64,000 bases of DNA from NCBI RefSeq assembly GCF_027923225.1, contig NZ_BSDI01000049.1, forward strand, positions 27,243-91,242. The letters run 5' to 3'. Origin of the DNA: Phytohabitans aurantiacus. GTDB taxonomy: Bacteria; Actinomycetota; Actinomycetes; Mycobacteriales; Micromonosporaceae. A program made the translations under genes and the position numbers. The notes under the pieces were generated by a model, which made no database searches, was not told the DNA's origin, and saw only the letters and a list, made by a program, of their open reading frames with translations. Of the stretch, positions 55,782 through 63,870 are shown one piece after another. The first letter of the stretch is position 1. Each line of letters begins with the position of its first letter.

Positions 55782-57389
55782 GTGCTGGACCTACGGATCG
55801 AGAACGCCAACATCCTGACGATGGATACGACCCGGCCGGCCGCTTCGGCGGTGGGCGTCTGGGCTGGCCGGATCGTCGGAGTCGACGAGCAGATAGCCGG
55901 CCTGCCGGCCCGGCGGACCGTCGACGCCGGCGGCGCGACCCTGCTGCCCGGCTTCGTCGACTCGCACACGCACCTGGTCGCCGAGGGCTTCGCCCACGGC
56001 GCGATCGACGTCTCGGCCGCGACCACCGCGACCGGCGTCCTGGATCTGATCGCGTCGGCGGCCGCGGCTCTGGACGGGACCGCCTGGGTGGACGTGCTCG
56101 GGTACGACCAGCGGCGGATCGGGCGGCACCTGCGCCAGGACGAGTTGGACCGGGCCGGCGGTGGCCGCCGCGTCATCGTCGACCACATCTCCGGGCACGC
56201 GGCCGTGGTCAGCTCCGCCGTGCTCGCCGGCTTCCCCACCGACCATCCAGATCTCGACGGCGTCGAGCGTGACGCCGCCGGAGAGACGACCGGAGTGCTG
56301 TACGAGCGGGCCACCGGGCTCGCCCGCCGGCTCCGGTTACCACTGTCCACCGTGGAACTGGTGGGCGCCCTGGGACACGCAGCCCAGACCTGCGTGTCCC
56401 AGGGCATCACCGCCGCCGTCGAGGCCGGCGTCGGCGCGCTGGAAATCGGGTTCAGCGCGGTCGAGGTCGCCGCGTACCAGGCGGCTCGCGCGGCCGGACG
56501 GCTGCCGATCCGGGTGCAGCTCATGGTTTCGGCCGATGCGCTGCACCCGGTTTCGGCACACCGCGACGACCCGATCCGGCGGGGCATCGACCTCGGGCTG
56601 CGCTCCGGCTTCGGTGACGACCACCTCAGCCTCGGCGCGGTCAAGATCTTCACCGACGGCGGCGTGATGGTACGCACCGCGGCGCTGACCGAGCCGTTCG
56701 CCGGCACCGACAACGTGGGCGTACTGGCCCAGCCGGCGGAGGAGATCGCCGCCACCGTCCTCGACGCACACGCCGCCGGCTGGCAGGTCGGCATCCACGC
56801 CATCGGCGACCGGGCGATCGACCTCGCACTCGACGCGATCGACGCCGCCCAGCGCGCCCACCCCCGACCCGATCCCCGGCACCGCATCGAGCACTGCGGC
56901 ATCACCCGCGACGACCAGCTCGACCGCATCGCCGCGCTCGGCGTCATCGCGTCCATCCAGCCGTGCTTCCTCGTCGACAACAGCGAGGACTACGCCGCGG
57001 TCCTCGGGCCGGAACGGATGCACTGGCAGTACCGCGGGCGATCCTTTGTGGACCGTGGCATCGGCATAGCGGGCGGCTCGGACCGCCCGCTGGGCGCCGG
57101 CTCCCCGCTGGTGGGCGTGCAGTACATGGTCGAGCGCACCTCGCTGCGCGGCACCGTCACCGGGCCACGCGAAGGGCTCACCGTCGAAGAGGCGCTCGCC
57201 TCCTACACCAGCGGCGCGGCATACGCCGCGCACCGCGAGAAGGACTTCGGGTCGGTCACCGCCCGGAAACACGCTGATTTCACGGTACTGTCCGACGACC
57301 CCCGCCGCGTCGACCCCGCCCGGATCTCGAAGATCGAGGTGGTCGCCACGGTCGTCGGCGGCAACGTCGTCTACGGCTCGCTGGCGTAG
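55782..57389 (+). CDS. YtcJ-like metal-dependent amidohydrolase
   Basis: A 535-residue amidohydrolase-3 family enzyme. The GTG at 55782 has GGGAGG 8 nt upstream. Metal ligands appear as LLPGFVDSHTHL, VGIHAIGDRAID, RIEHCGI and GGSDRPLG, giving the full H-x-H...H...H...D set. The family cuts exocyclic amides or carbamates; true substrates are mostly unknown. Divergent from the peptide importer and followed 8 nt later by a PaiB-like gene, so it probably works on an imported amide or N-acyl compound. Confidence 0.88.
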   Translation: MLDLRIENANILTMDTTRPAASAVGVWAGRIVGVDEQIAGLPARRTVDAGGATLLPGFVDSHTHLVAEGFAHGAIDVSAATTATGVLDLIASAAAALDGTAWVDVLGYDQRRIGRHLRQDELDRAGGGRRVIVDHISGHAAVVSSAVLAGFPTDHPDLDGVERDAAGETTGVLYERATGLARRLRLPLSTVELVGALGHAAQTCVSQGITAAVEAGVGALEIGFSAVEVAAYQAARAAGRLPIRVQLMVSADALHPVSAHRDDPIRRGIDLGLRSGFGDDHLSLGAVKIFTDGGVMVRTAALTEPFAGTDNVGVLAQPAEEIAATVLDAHAAGWQVGIHAIGDRAIDLALDAIDAAQRAHPRPDPRHRIEHCGITRDDQLDRIAALGVIASIQPCFLVDNSEDYAAVLGPERMHWQYRGRSFVDRGIGIAGGSDRPLGAGSPLVGVQYMVERTSLRGTVTGPREGLTVEEALASYTSGAAYAAHREKDFGSVTARKHADFTVLSDDPRRVDPARISKIEVVATVVGGNVVYGSLA

Positions 57390-57397
57390 TCCCTCAC

Positions 57398-58033
57398 ATG
57401 CTGGAGCAGAAGCGGTATGCCATCACCGACGAGGCCGAGATACAAGCGCTCGTACGCGATCAGGGCTGGGCGACGCTGGTCACCGGTACGCCGGCCGGGC
57501 TGGCGGTCTCGCACCTGCCGGTAGTGCCCGAGAGCGACTCTCTCGTGGTGCTCGGCCACCTGGCGCGTGCCGACGCCGACCTGCACGAGCTGGGGCGGCA
57601 CGAGGTGGCGCTCGTCGTGCAGGGCCCGCACGGGTACATCTCCCCGAGCTGGTACACCGGCGGCCCGTACGTGCCCACGTGGAACTTCGTCGTCGCCCAC
57701 CTGTACGGGCGGCCCGAGGTGCTGGACGCCGACGAGACGTACCGCGTCCTCGACCGCACCGTCGACCACTTCGAGCGGCACCGGCCGTCGCCGTGGCGGC
57801 TCGACAGCGTGTCCGGGTACGCCCACCGCATCGCCGGCGGCACGGTCGGGTTCCGCCTGCGCCCGGACCGCGTGGTGGGCAAGGTTAAACTCAGTCAGGA
57901 CAAGCCCGCTGGCGATGTGGCCAGCGTCGTCGCCGCGCTCGACCGCGATCCAACGCACGCCAACCCGGCGCTCGCCGAGGCGATGCGCCGCCAGCACGCT
58001 GTCGCCCAAGAGCAGGCACGCCCGAAGGGATAG
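57398..58033 (+). CDS. PaiB-family FMN-binding regulator
   Basis: A 211-residue split-barrel protein with the PaiB signatures VSHLPVVPES, VVQGPHGYISPSWYT, PTWNFVVAHLYG and KVKLSQDKPAGDV. PaiB proteins bind flavin or haem and act as negative regulators of sporulation/protease genes or as small reductases. It lies 8 nt after the amidohydrolase gene and 2 nt before another split-barrel gene, so the three form an operon. Confidence 0.88.
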   Translation: MLEQKRYAITDEAEIQALVRDQGWATLVTGTPAGLAVSHLPVVPESDSLVVLGHLARADADLHELGRHEVALVVQGPHGYISPSWYTGGPYVPTWNFVVAHLYGRPEVLDADETYRVLDRTVDHFERHRPSPWRLDSVSGYAHRIAGGTVGFRLRPDRVVGKVKLSQDKPAGDVASVVAALDRDPTHANPALAEAMRRQHAVAQEQARPKG

Positions 58034-58035
58034 CC

Positions 58036-58668
58036 ATGGGATCCGTCCTGCCCGAGATCGACGACCGGTTGCGCGAATGGCTGCTGCGCCAGCCGATGTA
58101 CTTCGTGGCCACCGCGCCCAGCGGCGACGGCGGCCACGTCAACGTCTCCCCCAAGGGCGGCCGCGGCACCTTCGCCGTGCTCGGCCCGCGCGAGCTGGCC
58201 TATGTGGACCTGTTCGGCAGCGGCATCGAGACCGTGTCACACCTGAAGCAGAACGGCCGGGTCACCGTCATGTTCTGCTCCTTCGAGGGCCCGCCGCAGA
58301 TCATCCGGGTACACGGGCGCGGCGAGGTGGTCGAGATGGCCGACCCGCGCTTCGACGACCTGCTCGCCCGATTCGACCTGCCCGACGAGGCCCGGCCGAC
58401 CGTGCGCAGCGTCATCCGCGTCGAGGCCACCCGCATCTCCGACTCGTGCGGTTTCGGGGTGCCGCTGATGGCGTACCAGGAGGATCGCCGCCAGCTCTAC
58501 CGCACCGCCGAGGCGTGGCTCGACCAGCGTGGCCCGGACGCCATCCGCGACTACTGCGACGTCAACAACGGCGAGAGCATCGACGGCCTCCCCGGCCTGA
58601 CCCCCTTCGGCAGCGCCTTGACCCCGGAGGACCGCGCCCGCACCACCCACGAGGGCCGCAAACTCTAG
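58036..58668 (+). CDS. pyridoxamine 5'-phosphate oxidase-family protein
   Basis: A 210-residue FMN/F420-binding split-barrel protein. Characteristic pieces are MYFVATAPSGDGGHVNVSPKGG, VDLFGSGIETVSHLKQNGR, VTVMFCSFEGPPQIIRVHGRG and SCGFGVPLM. Not the true PdxH; these proteins are usually annotated as general reductases. It ends the amidohydrolase operon, just before a long palindrome. A second flavin-type protein next to PaiB suggests joint redox work on the same compound. Confidence 0.85.
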   Translation: MGSVLPEIDDRLREWLLRQPMYFVATAPSGDGGHVNVSPKGGRGTFAVLGPRELAYVDLFGSGIETVSHLKQNGRVTVMFCSFEGPPQIIRVHGRGEVVEMADPRFDDLLARFDLPDEARPTVRSVIRVEATRISDSCGFGVPLMAYQEDRRQLYRTAEAWLDQRGPDAIRDYCDVNNGESIDGLPGLTPFGSALTPEDRARTTHEGRKL

Positions 58669-58674
58669 CGCACA

Positions 58675-58734
58675 CCCGTGATCAGGGCGTCCCTGAAGTC
58701 GTTCTAACGACTTGAGGGACGCCCTGATCACGGG
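58675..58734. repeat. long palindromic element, copy 2; probable bidirectional terminator
   Basis: Arms of 29 bp (58675-58703 and 58706-58734) are complementary with one mismatch; the core starts GTGATCAGGGCGTCCC and the loop core is TTCTAA. It matches copy 1 at 12158-12211 almost base for base outside the loop. It lies between the converging PNPOx-like and aminotransferase genes, ideal for ending both transcripts. Confidence 0.8.
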
Positions 58735-58742
58735 CGGACGGG

Positions 58743-60035
58743 TCACCAGCCTTTGTACGGCCCGATCACGGACTCGGGGACCTTGCCGGCCTCGACGTCG
58801 CTCAGGGCCGCGTCGATCACCTCGACCGCCAGGTCGACCTCTTCCTCGGTGAGGATGAGTGGCGGGGTCAGCTCGATGACGTTGCTGCCGGGGCCGACGT
58901 AGTCGGTCAGGACGCCCAGCTCGAACGCGCGGTACACGGTCAGGGCGGTCTCCAGCTTCGCGGGCGCCTTGGTCTCCCGGTCGCGCACCAGCTCGACGCC
59001 GATCGTGAGGCCCCGCCCGCGTACGTCGCCGATCAGCGGATGCTTGCCGGCCAGGGCGCGCAGGCCGGTCAGGAGGCGGTCGCCCAGCACCTCGGCCCGG
59101 GTCCACAGCCGCTCGCTGGCAATCGTCGACAGGACGGCCCGGCCGGCGGCCGCGCAGACCGCGTTGCCGATGGTGGTCAGCAGGATGGCGCCCTCGGCGG
59201 CCGCGTCGACCTCGGCGGGCAGCACGGCGGCCGACAGCGGCAGGCCGCCTCCGAGCGTCTTGCCGAGCGTGAGCACGTCCGGCACGATGCCCTCGCGCTC
59301 GAACGCGTGCAGGGTGCCGGTGCGGCCCAGCCCCACCTTGACCTCGTCGGCGCACAGCAGCGTGCCGTACCGGTCGCACCGCTCCCGCAGCCCCTTGAGG
59401 AACCCGTCGGGCGGCACGATGACGCCGCCGTCGTTTGTCACCGGCTCGACGATCACCATGGCCACATCACCGGCGGACAGCTCCCTGTCGACCTGGTCCA
59501 ACACGTCCGGCAACAGGACCGAGGCGTACGGGTGCGGGTACGGCACCTGGGCCAGGCCGGGCTCGGGGCGCAGGCCACCGGCCACGTACACGCCGGAGAC
59601 GCCCTGCGACTCGCCCAGCCCACCGTGGTAGGAGCCGCCGAAGCTCAGTACCCGGGACCGGCCGGTGCCCGCACGCGCCGCGCGGATCGCGGCGGTGTTG
59701 GCGTCGCTGCCCGCGTGTCCTATGTAGACCTTGCGGTCGGTGCCGCCCGGCAGTAGCGCGAGCAGCTCCTCGGCGAACCCGACCACCTCGGGCGAGGCAC
59801 CGAACAGCGCCGACACACCCGCCATCTCGCCCGCCGCCCGCCGCACCGCCTCGACCACGGCCGGGTGCGCGTACCCGAGTCCCGCGGCGCCGAAGGCGGC
59901 GGTCATGTCGAGCAGCCGCCGCCCGCCCTCCTCCACCAGCCACGCGCCCTCGCCCTTGGTGGTGGCGAGCGGGTAGAACCGCAGGTGCAGCACGCTCGCA
60001 ACGGCGGCGAGGTCGCGTTCGTAGAGCGGCGGCAA
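58743..60035 (-). CDS. class III aminotransferase
   Basis: A 430-residue PLP enzyme with TTG start, GGAGG 7-8 nt upstream. The fold motifs are YIGHAGSDANTAAIRAAR (phosphate loop), SFGGSYHGGLG, the Asp motif LLCADEVKVGLGRTG and the PLP Lys in LTLGKTLGGGLPLSA, with DVRGRGLTIGVELV at the end. Members use omega-amino groups or act as amino-acid racemase/mutase types (GABA, diaminobutyrate, glutamate-semialdehyde-like). It follows the D-aminoacylase gene by 12 nt, so it may deaminate the freed D-amino acid. Confidence 0.88.
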   Translation of the reverse strand: MPPLYERDLAAVASVLHLRFYPLATTKGEGAWLVEEGGRRLLDMTAAFGAAGLGYAHPAVVEAVRRAAGEMAGVSALFGASPEVVGFAEELLALLPGGTDRKVYIGHAGSDANTAAIRAARAGTGRSRVLSFGGSYHGGLGESQGVSGVYVAGGLRPEPGLAQVPYPHPYASVLLPDVLDQVDRELSAGDVAMVIVEPVTNDGGVIVPPDGFLKGLRERCDRYGTLLCADEVKVGLGRTGTLHAFEREGIVPDVLTLGKTLGGGLPLSAAVLPAEVDAAAEGAILLTTIGNAVCAAAGRAVLSTIASERLWTRAEVLGDRLLTGLRALAGKHPLIGDVRGRGLTIGVELVRDRETKAPAKLETALTVYRAFELGVLTDYVGPGSNVIELTPPLILTEEEVDLAVEVIDAALSDVEAGKVPESVIGPYKGW

Positions 60036-60047
60036 GCGGGGCCTCCT

Positions 60048-61514
60048 TCAGGCGTGCCGGCCGCGGATCGGCCGGCCGGGCAGGGCGTCGGGCACGAGCT
60101 GGTAGTCGCGCACCACGAACTCGCCGTTGACGAGCACGTGCGCGATCCCGGTCGACGGCCGGATCTCGGTGAACGTGGCCCGGTCGGCGATCGCGTCCGG
60201 GTCGAACAGCACGATGTCGGCGTCGGCACCGGGCTGGACGCGCCCCTTGGCCGCCATCGCCGGCGCCACAGTGGACACCAGTTGCGCCGGCAGCAGCGAG
60301 CACCGCCGCACAGCCTCCATGATGGACAGAACGCCCAGCTCGCGGACCAGCCAGCGGAACACGCGCGCGTATCCGCCGGCGCTGCGCGGGTGAACCCGGG
60401 CCGTCAGTGGCACGGGCCAGGTGTGGCCGGGCAGCCGCTCGCCACTGTCCATGATGGGCATCGTGTCGGTGGCGATGACCGTTTCGTCGAGCAGGATGGT
60501 GCGCAGCAACAGGTCGCGCTCGACCGGATCGTTCTCGTCGAGGAAGTCCAGGATCACCAGCCCGCCCGGGTCGGTCGCGCGCAGCTCGCGCAGCCGCTCG
60601 ACGTTGGCCACCCGCTCCCCGGTCCGCAGATAGGTGATCGCGGTGGTCGGCCGCTCCTGACCGACCCCGGCCTCCGGCGACAGGAACGGCGCGCCGATGT
60701 TCGTCGACGCCGCGCCGTACGGGTACGCCTCGGTGCTGACCCGCACGCCGGCCGCCCGCGCGGCGGTGATGGCCGCGCACGCCTCGACCTGCTCTCGGCC
60801 GGTGATGCTGTTGAGGTGGCAGATGTGCAGGTGCGCCCCGGTTCGCTCGGCCGCCTCCAGGATCTCGGTGACCCCGTCGAGGCCGGCGTGGCGGATGTGC
60901 GTCCAGACCGGTACGCCCAGCTTCGCGGCGCGCGCGGCTATCGCCAGGTACTCGGCACGGTCGGTGTCCGGCGCGTACCCCAGCAGCATCCCGATGCCGA
61001 GCGCGCCGTCTTCGACGTCCTTCTCCAGCATGTCGAGTAGCGTGCCCAGCTCCCGCTCGCTGGCCGGGCGCTGCCAGTTGGTCTGGTGGGCGTTCTCCGC
61101 CGCGTGCCCGATGTCGAGCGCGTCGCCACCGGCCGGTACCCCGTCGAGCAACTGGAGGCGGGCGAGCACCCAGCCGGCCGAGTACCCGAAGTTGAGCGGC
61201 CGCCCCTCGGCGGCGGCGTTGGCGTACCGCTCCGCGACCGGCAGCGCGCCGGCCTCGAGCTCCAGCGCCGTGGTGACCCCGTCGAGCGCCTGGAGCCGGT
61301 GGCCGACCAGGTCCTGCGGATGGCTGTGCAGGTCGACGAAGCCGGGCGCGAGCACGAGTCCGGTGACGTCCACGACGGTGGCAGCCGGCGGCGGCTCCGG
61401 CGTGACGCTCTGGATGACGCCGTCGCGCACGCCGACCGCGCGCACCGCGTCGAGCCCGGACGCGGGATCGACGACGCGTGCGCCGACGAGCGCGAGGTCG
61501 CATTCGATCACCAC
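60048..61514 (-). CDS. N-acyl-D-amino-acid deacylase-like amidohydrolase
   Basis: A 488-residue amidohydrolase of the D-aminoacylase branch. Visible features: APGFVDLHSHPQD (first metal motif), WTHIRHAG, LHICHLNSI, TEAYPYGA, the Asp in IATDTMPIMDSGE and ADADIVLFDPDAIADRATFTE with the family's C-terminal beta-sandwich. The HSHPQ form deviates from the common HTHYD. It would release D-amino acids from N-acyl derivatives. GTGs at 61514 and 61511 are possible starts. It is the first gene of an operon with the aminotransferase. Confidence 0.85.
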   Translation of the reverse strand: MVIECDLALVGARVVDPASGLDAVRAVGVRDGVIQSVTPEPPPAATVVDVTGLVLAPGFVDLHSHPQDLVGHRLQALDGVTTALELEAGALPVAERYANAAAEGRPLNFGYSAGWVLARLQLLDGVPAGGDALDIGHAAENAHQTNWQRPASERELGTLLDMLEKDVEDGALGIGMLLGYAPDTDRAEYLAIAARAAKLGVPVWTHIRHAGLDGVTEILEAAERTGAHLHICHLNSITGREQVEACAAITAARAAGVRVSTEAYPYGAASTNIGAPFLSPEAGVGQERPTTAITYLRTGERVANVERLRELRATDPGGLVILDFLDENDPVERDLLLRTILLDETVIATDTMPIMDSGERLPGHTWPVPLTARVHPRSAGGYARVFRWLVRELGVLSIMEAVRRCSLLPAQLVSTVAPAMAAKGRVQPGADADIVLFDPDAIADRATFTEIRPSTGIAHVLVNGEFVVRDYQLVPDALPGRPIRGRHA

Positions 61515-61581
61515 GTTCGCACCCTAACCTGTACCATCTGCTTCTTCAACGGACCTCCAGCAGGTTTCTGTAACGCGCAGG

Positions 61582-61977
61582 TCATTCGACCGGCAGGACC
61601 AGGAGGCGCAGCAGGCGGTCCGCGTCCGCGTCGGGGTCGCTGGTCAGGCCGGTGTGCACCGGACCCGGCTGTACCACCGTGCTGCGCGGGGCGACCAGCC
61701 AGCGGAACCGCTTCCCCGGGTCTTCCCGCGCGGGCGGCCCGGCCTCCGGTGCCGCGGCACAGATGTTGGCGACGGCCCGGAGGGCGCACTCGATCGCGGC
61801 AGGATCGGCCGACGGGTCCAGTGCGTGCAGGCGCTCGGCGTCAAGGTGAACGCGGGCACCCAGGTAGTCGAGCGCGTGGCAGTACACCAGGACGCCGGCG
61901 TTGAACGCCTCCCCGCGCTCGGGGCGGGGCACGACCCGCAACACCGCATACTCGAACGGGTGCCGGCGGGCGCTCAT
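61582..61977 (-). CDS. DUF3037 protein, partner of HipA-like kinase
   Basis: A 131-residue protein with the DUF3037 pattern: FEYAVLRVVPRPERGEAFNAGVLVYC at the start and FRWLVAPRSTVVQPGPVHTGL near the end. ATG overlaps the stop of the HipA-like gene (ATGA). DUF3037 proteins are known mainly as neighbours of HipA-like kinases, and their function is open; an antitoxin or substrate role is possible. Confidence 0.85.
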   Translation of the reverse strand: MSARRHPFEYAVLRVVPRPERGEAFNAGVLVYCHALDYLGARVHLDAERLHALDPSADPAAIECALRAVANICAAAPEAGPPAREDPGKRFRWLVAPRSTVVQPGPVHTGLTSDPDADADRLLRLLVLPVE

Positions 61978-62792
61978 CGGGCCAACCAATCCGGACGGTT
62001 ACGCCCCGGCCGCGTCTCCCGGACCGCGGGGCGCGCCGCCGCCAGCGCGGGCAGCCACCCCGCGCGGGCGCGCAGCCGGGCGTCGAGCTGCTCCGTGTAC
62101 GCCCGGCGCACCTGCTCCGGACCGTCGAAGCCCTCCTCGCCGGCGAGCCACTCGTCCGGTACCCGCTCGGCCGCCTCGCGCAGCAGGTCCGGCGTCACCA
62201 TCGGAGCGAGCTCGGCGTCCGCCTTCTCCACATGCGGCGCGAACTCCACCAGCACGTGATCCTTCGCGTCATACTCGCGCGCGACGGCATTGGGCGCGCC
62301 CGGCCAGTTGTGGTGGAAGGTGAGGCTGGCACCATGGTCGATCAGGTACGCCCGGCCGTGCCACTGCAACATGTTCGGATTGCGCCACGACCGATCCACG
62401 TTGCCCACCAGCGCGTCGAACCACAGCACCCGGCCACCGAGCGCGGCGTCGAGCGGAAACGCGGCCGGATCGAAGTCGAGCGCGCCCGGCAGGTAGTCCA
62501 TGCCGAGGTTGAGACCGCCGCTGGCCCGCAGCAGATCCTGCACCTCCTGATCCGGCTCCGCCCGCCCGAGCACCGGATCAACCTCGATCGCCACCAACTC
62601 CGGCACAGGCAACCCGATCGCCCGCGCGACGCTGCCACTGATGATCTCGGCGACGAGCGTCTTGCGCCCCTGCCCGGCCCCGTGAAACTTCACCACGTAG
62701 CTGCCGAGATCGTCCGCCTCCATCAACCCCGGTAACGAACCACCCTCGCGAAATGGCGTCACATAGCGTGTCGCCGAAACAGTACGCAGCAC
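61974..62792 (-). CDS. HipA-like kinase family protein
   Basis: A 272-residue protein with the minimal HipA-type kinase core: YVVKFHGAGQGRKTLVAEI (ATP Lys), LWFDALVGNVDRSWRNPNML (catalytic Asp and metal Asn) and AYLIDHGASL (DFG-like Asp). It lacks the N-terminal HipA domain and is much shorter than true HipA (about 440 residues). GTG start. It is joined to the DUF3037 gene by a 4-nt overlap, with no HipB-type HTH antitoxin. It is probably an active kinase of unknown target. Confidence 0.8.
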   Translation of the reverse strand: MLRTVSATRYVTPFREGGSLPGLMEADDLGSYVVKFHGAGQGRKTLVAEIISGSVARAIGLPVPELVAIEVDPVLGRAEPDQEVQDLLRASGGLNLGMDYLPGALDFDPAAFPLDAALGGRVLWFDALVGNVDRSWRNPNMLQWHGRAYLIDHGASLTFHHNWPGAPNAVAREYDAKDHVLVEFAPHVEKADAELAPMVTPDLLREAAERVPDEWLAGEEGFDGPEQVRRAYTEQLDARLRARAGWLPALAAARPAVRETRPGRNRPDWLAR

Positions 62793-62837
62793 AACCGCCG
62801 AGTCTAGGGTCTGTCTCCTGGATCTCGGTGGAGCTCG

Positions 62838-63365
62838 CTATCCGAACAGCTCTCCAAGGACGCCTCGGGCCCGCATCGAGGCATCCTCATCGGGGTAGAA
62901 GTCCCGACAGATACGCAGCGCGTCATCGACCGTATGGACGTTGGCGAGCGTGGCGAGGTGCCGCAGATCGTCGATGTCACGGGTTCGCGCGGCCAACGCC
63001 TTCATCGCGAAAATGTGTTCAGGCGACGCGACCATGATCCTCAAGTTCGGGTGGTCGAAAACGCGACGCTTACCAGGGTCGTCCTTGCCTGATACGTAGA
63101 CGCTAGCCTGCTCGTTGAGCCACCACGGCGGTAGTCCAAGATCCTCCGCGACGGCTCGTGACTCCTCAAGAACGACGCCGTGCGGAACGAACATGGCATC
63201 GACGTCCCGTGTGACGCGCTCCGCGTCGTATGCGAGCGCCATGGCGGCACCGCCGACTACGAACAGATCAGCAACGACACCTCTGCGAGCCAGTCGTTCG
63301 CCAAGAACGGTGAAGGCACGCTCCAGGTCGGCGCGGCCCATGAGAACGCCGCCGGCGTCGGTCAT
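62838..63365 (-). CDS. nucleotidyltransferase (AbiEii/DUF6036-like), toxin candidate
   Basis: A 175-residue protein with the nucleotidyltransferase site LFVVGGAAMALAY followed by TRDVDAMF (the D-x-D), and a C-terminal part with MVASPEHIFAMKALAARTRDIDDLRHL typical of MNT/AbiEii-like enzymes. GAAGG lies 4 nt before the ATG at 63365, which overlaps the previous stop (ATGA). With its upstream partner it forms a bicistronic unit that looks like a type II/IV toxin-antitoxin pair; such toxins modify tRNA or proteins with nucleotides. Confidence 0.8.
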   Translation of the reverse strand: MTDAGGVLMGRADLERAFTVLGERLARRGVVADLFVVGGAAMALAYDAERVTRDVDAMFVPHGVVLEESRAVAEDLGLPPWWLNEQASVYVSGKDDPGKRRVFDHPNLRIMVASPEHIFAMKALAARTRDIDDLRHLATLANVHTVDDALRICRDFYPDEDASMRARGVLGELFG

Positions 63366-63748
63366 GCTGCCTTCAAATCGTGGGCGGACAGGTAGACGCC
63401 ACGCTTCCGGAACGCCGCCGGCGCCCGCACCAGCGCGTCGGCGCGCTGGATGGCGAGCTCGGCGGGAAACCAAGCCCGCTTCAATACCCGTGACTCTGAC
63501 CACTCCGGCGGTGCGAGGCCATGCTGAGCGCACAGGTGCTCGGCCAGCGCGGCGAGCAGGGCATCCCACCGCTCGTCTCCAACCGGTAACGGCTCGGCCT
63601 GGAGAAGGCTGACCTGCGACTCAGCCGCCTCCCAGCGGTACTCCTCAAGGAATTCCCAGATCAGCTTCCACCGCACGCGCTCATCTGCGGTCGCTGCCAA
63701 ATGCTGGCCGAGTTTCGCCAAGGTCATCGGCTCATATCTGACCACCAC
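63362..63748 (-). CDS. probable antitoxin/partner of nucleotidyltransferase
   Basis: A 128-residue helical protein (LAKLGQHLAATADERVRWKLIWEFLEE in two pieces, then RWDALLAALAEHLCAQHG and AFRKRGVYLSAHDLKAA). In related actinomycete loci this tail follows an N-terminal XRE helix-turn-helix; here the protein is short and no HTH is clear. GTG start at 63748 sits inside an inverted repeat and is probably the first base of the message. It overlaps the nucleotidyltransferase gene by 4 nt. Confidence 0.7.
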   Translation of the reverse strand: MVVRYEPMTLAKLGQHLAATADERVRWKLIWEFLEEYRWEAAESQVSLLQAEPLPVGDERWDALLAALAEHLCAQHGLAPPEWSESRVLKRAWFPAELAIQRADALVRAPAAFRKRGVYLSAHDLKAA

Positions 63749-63761
63749 GTGTCAGATCCTA
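63736..63761 (-). promoter_or_regulatory. leaderless promoter with inverted-repeat operator
   Basis: On the minus strand, TAGGAT (63761-63756) is a good -10 hexamer. Seven to eight bases later comes the GTG at 63748, so the message would be leaderless. ATCTGAC (63736-63742) and GTCAGAT (63751-63757) form a perfect 7-bp inverted repeat that covers both the -10 edge and the start codon. This is a typical site for autorepression of toxin-antitoxin genes. Confidence 0.55.
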
Positions 63762-63870
63762 CCGCCCTGTCCGCCCGTCGTAGCCGCTGCGGCGGCACTC
63801 ACGATGCCGCGCCGGGCAGGGTGCCGGGGGATAGCCAGGCTCAGCACGTCCACACCGCCAGACTCGGGCT

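Noticed and set aside
59467..61503. 678-codon minus-strand frame across two genes
   Set aside because: It is an out-of-frame shadow of the aminotransferase and D-aminoacylase genes with non-coding arginine-rich composition.
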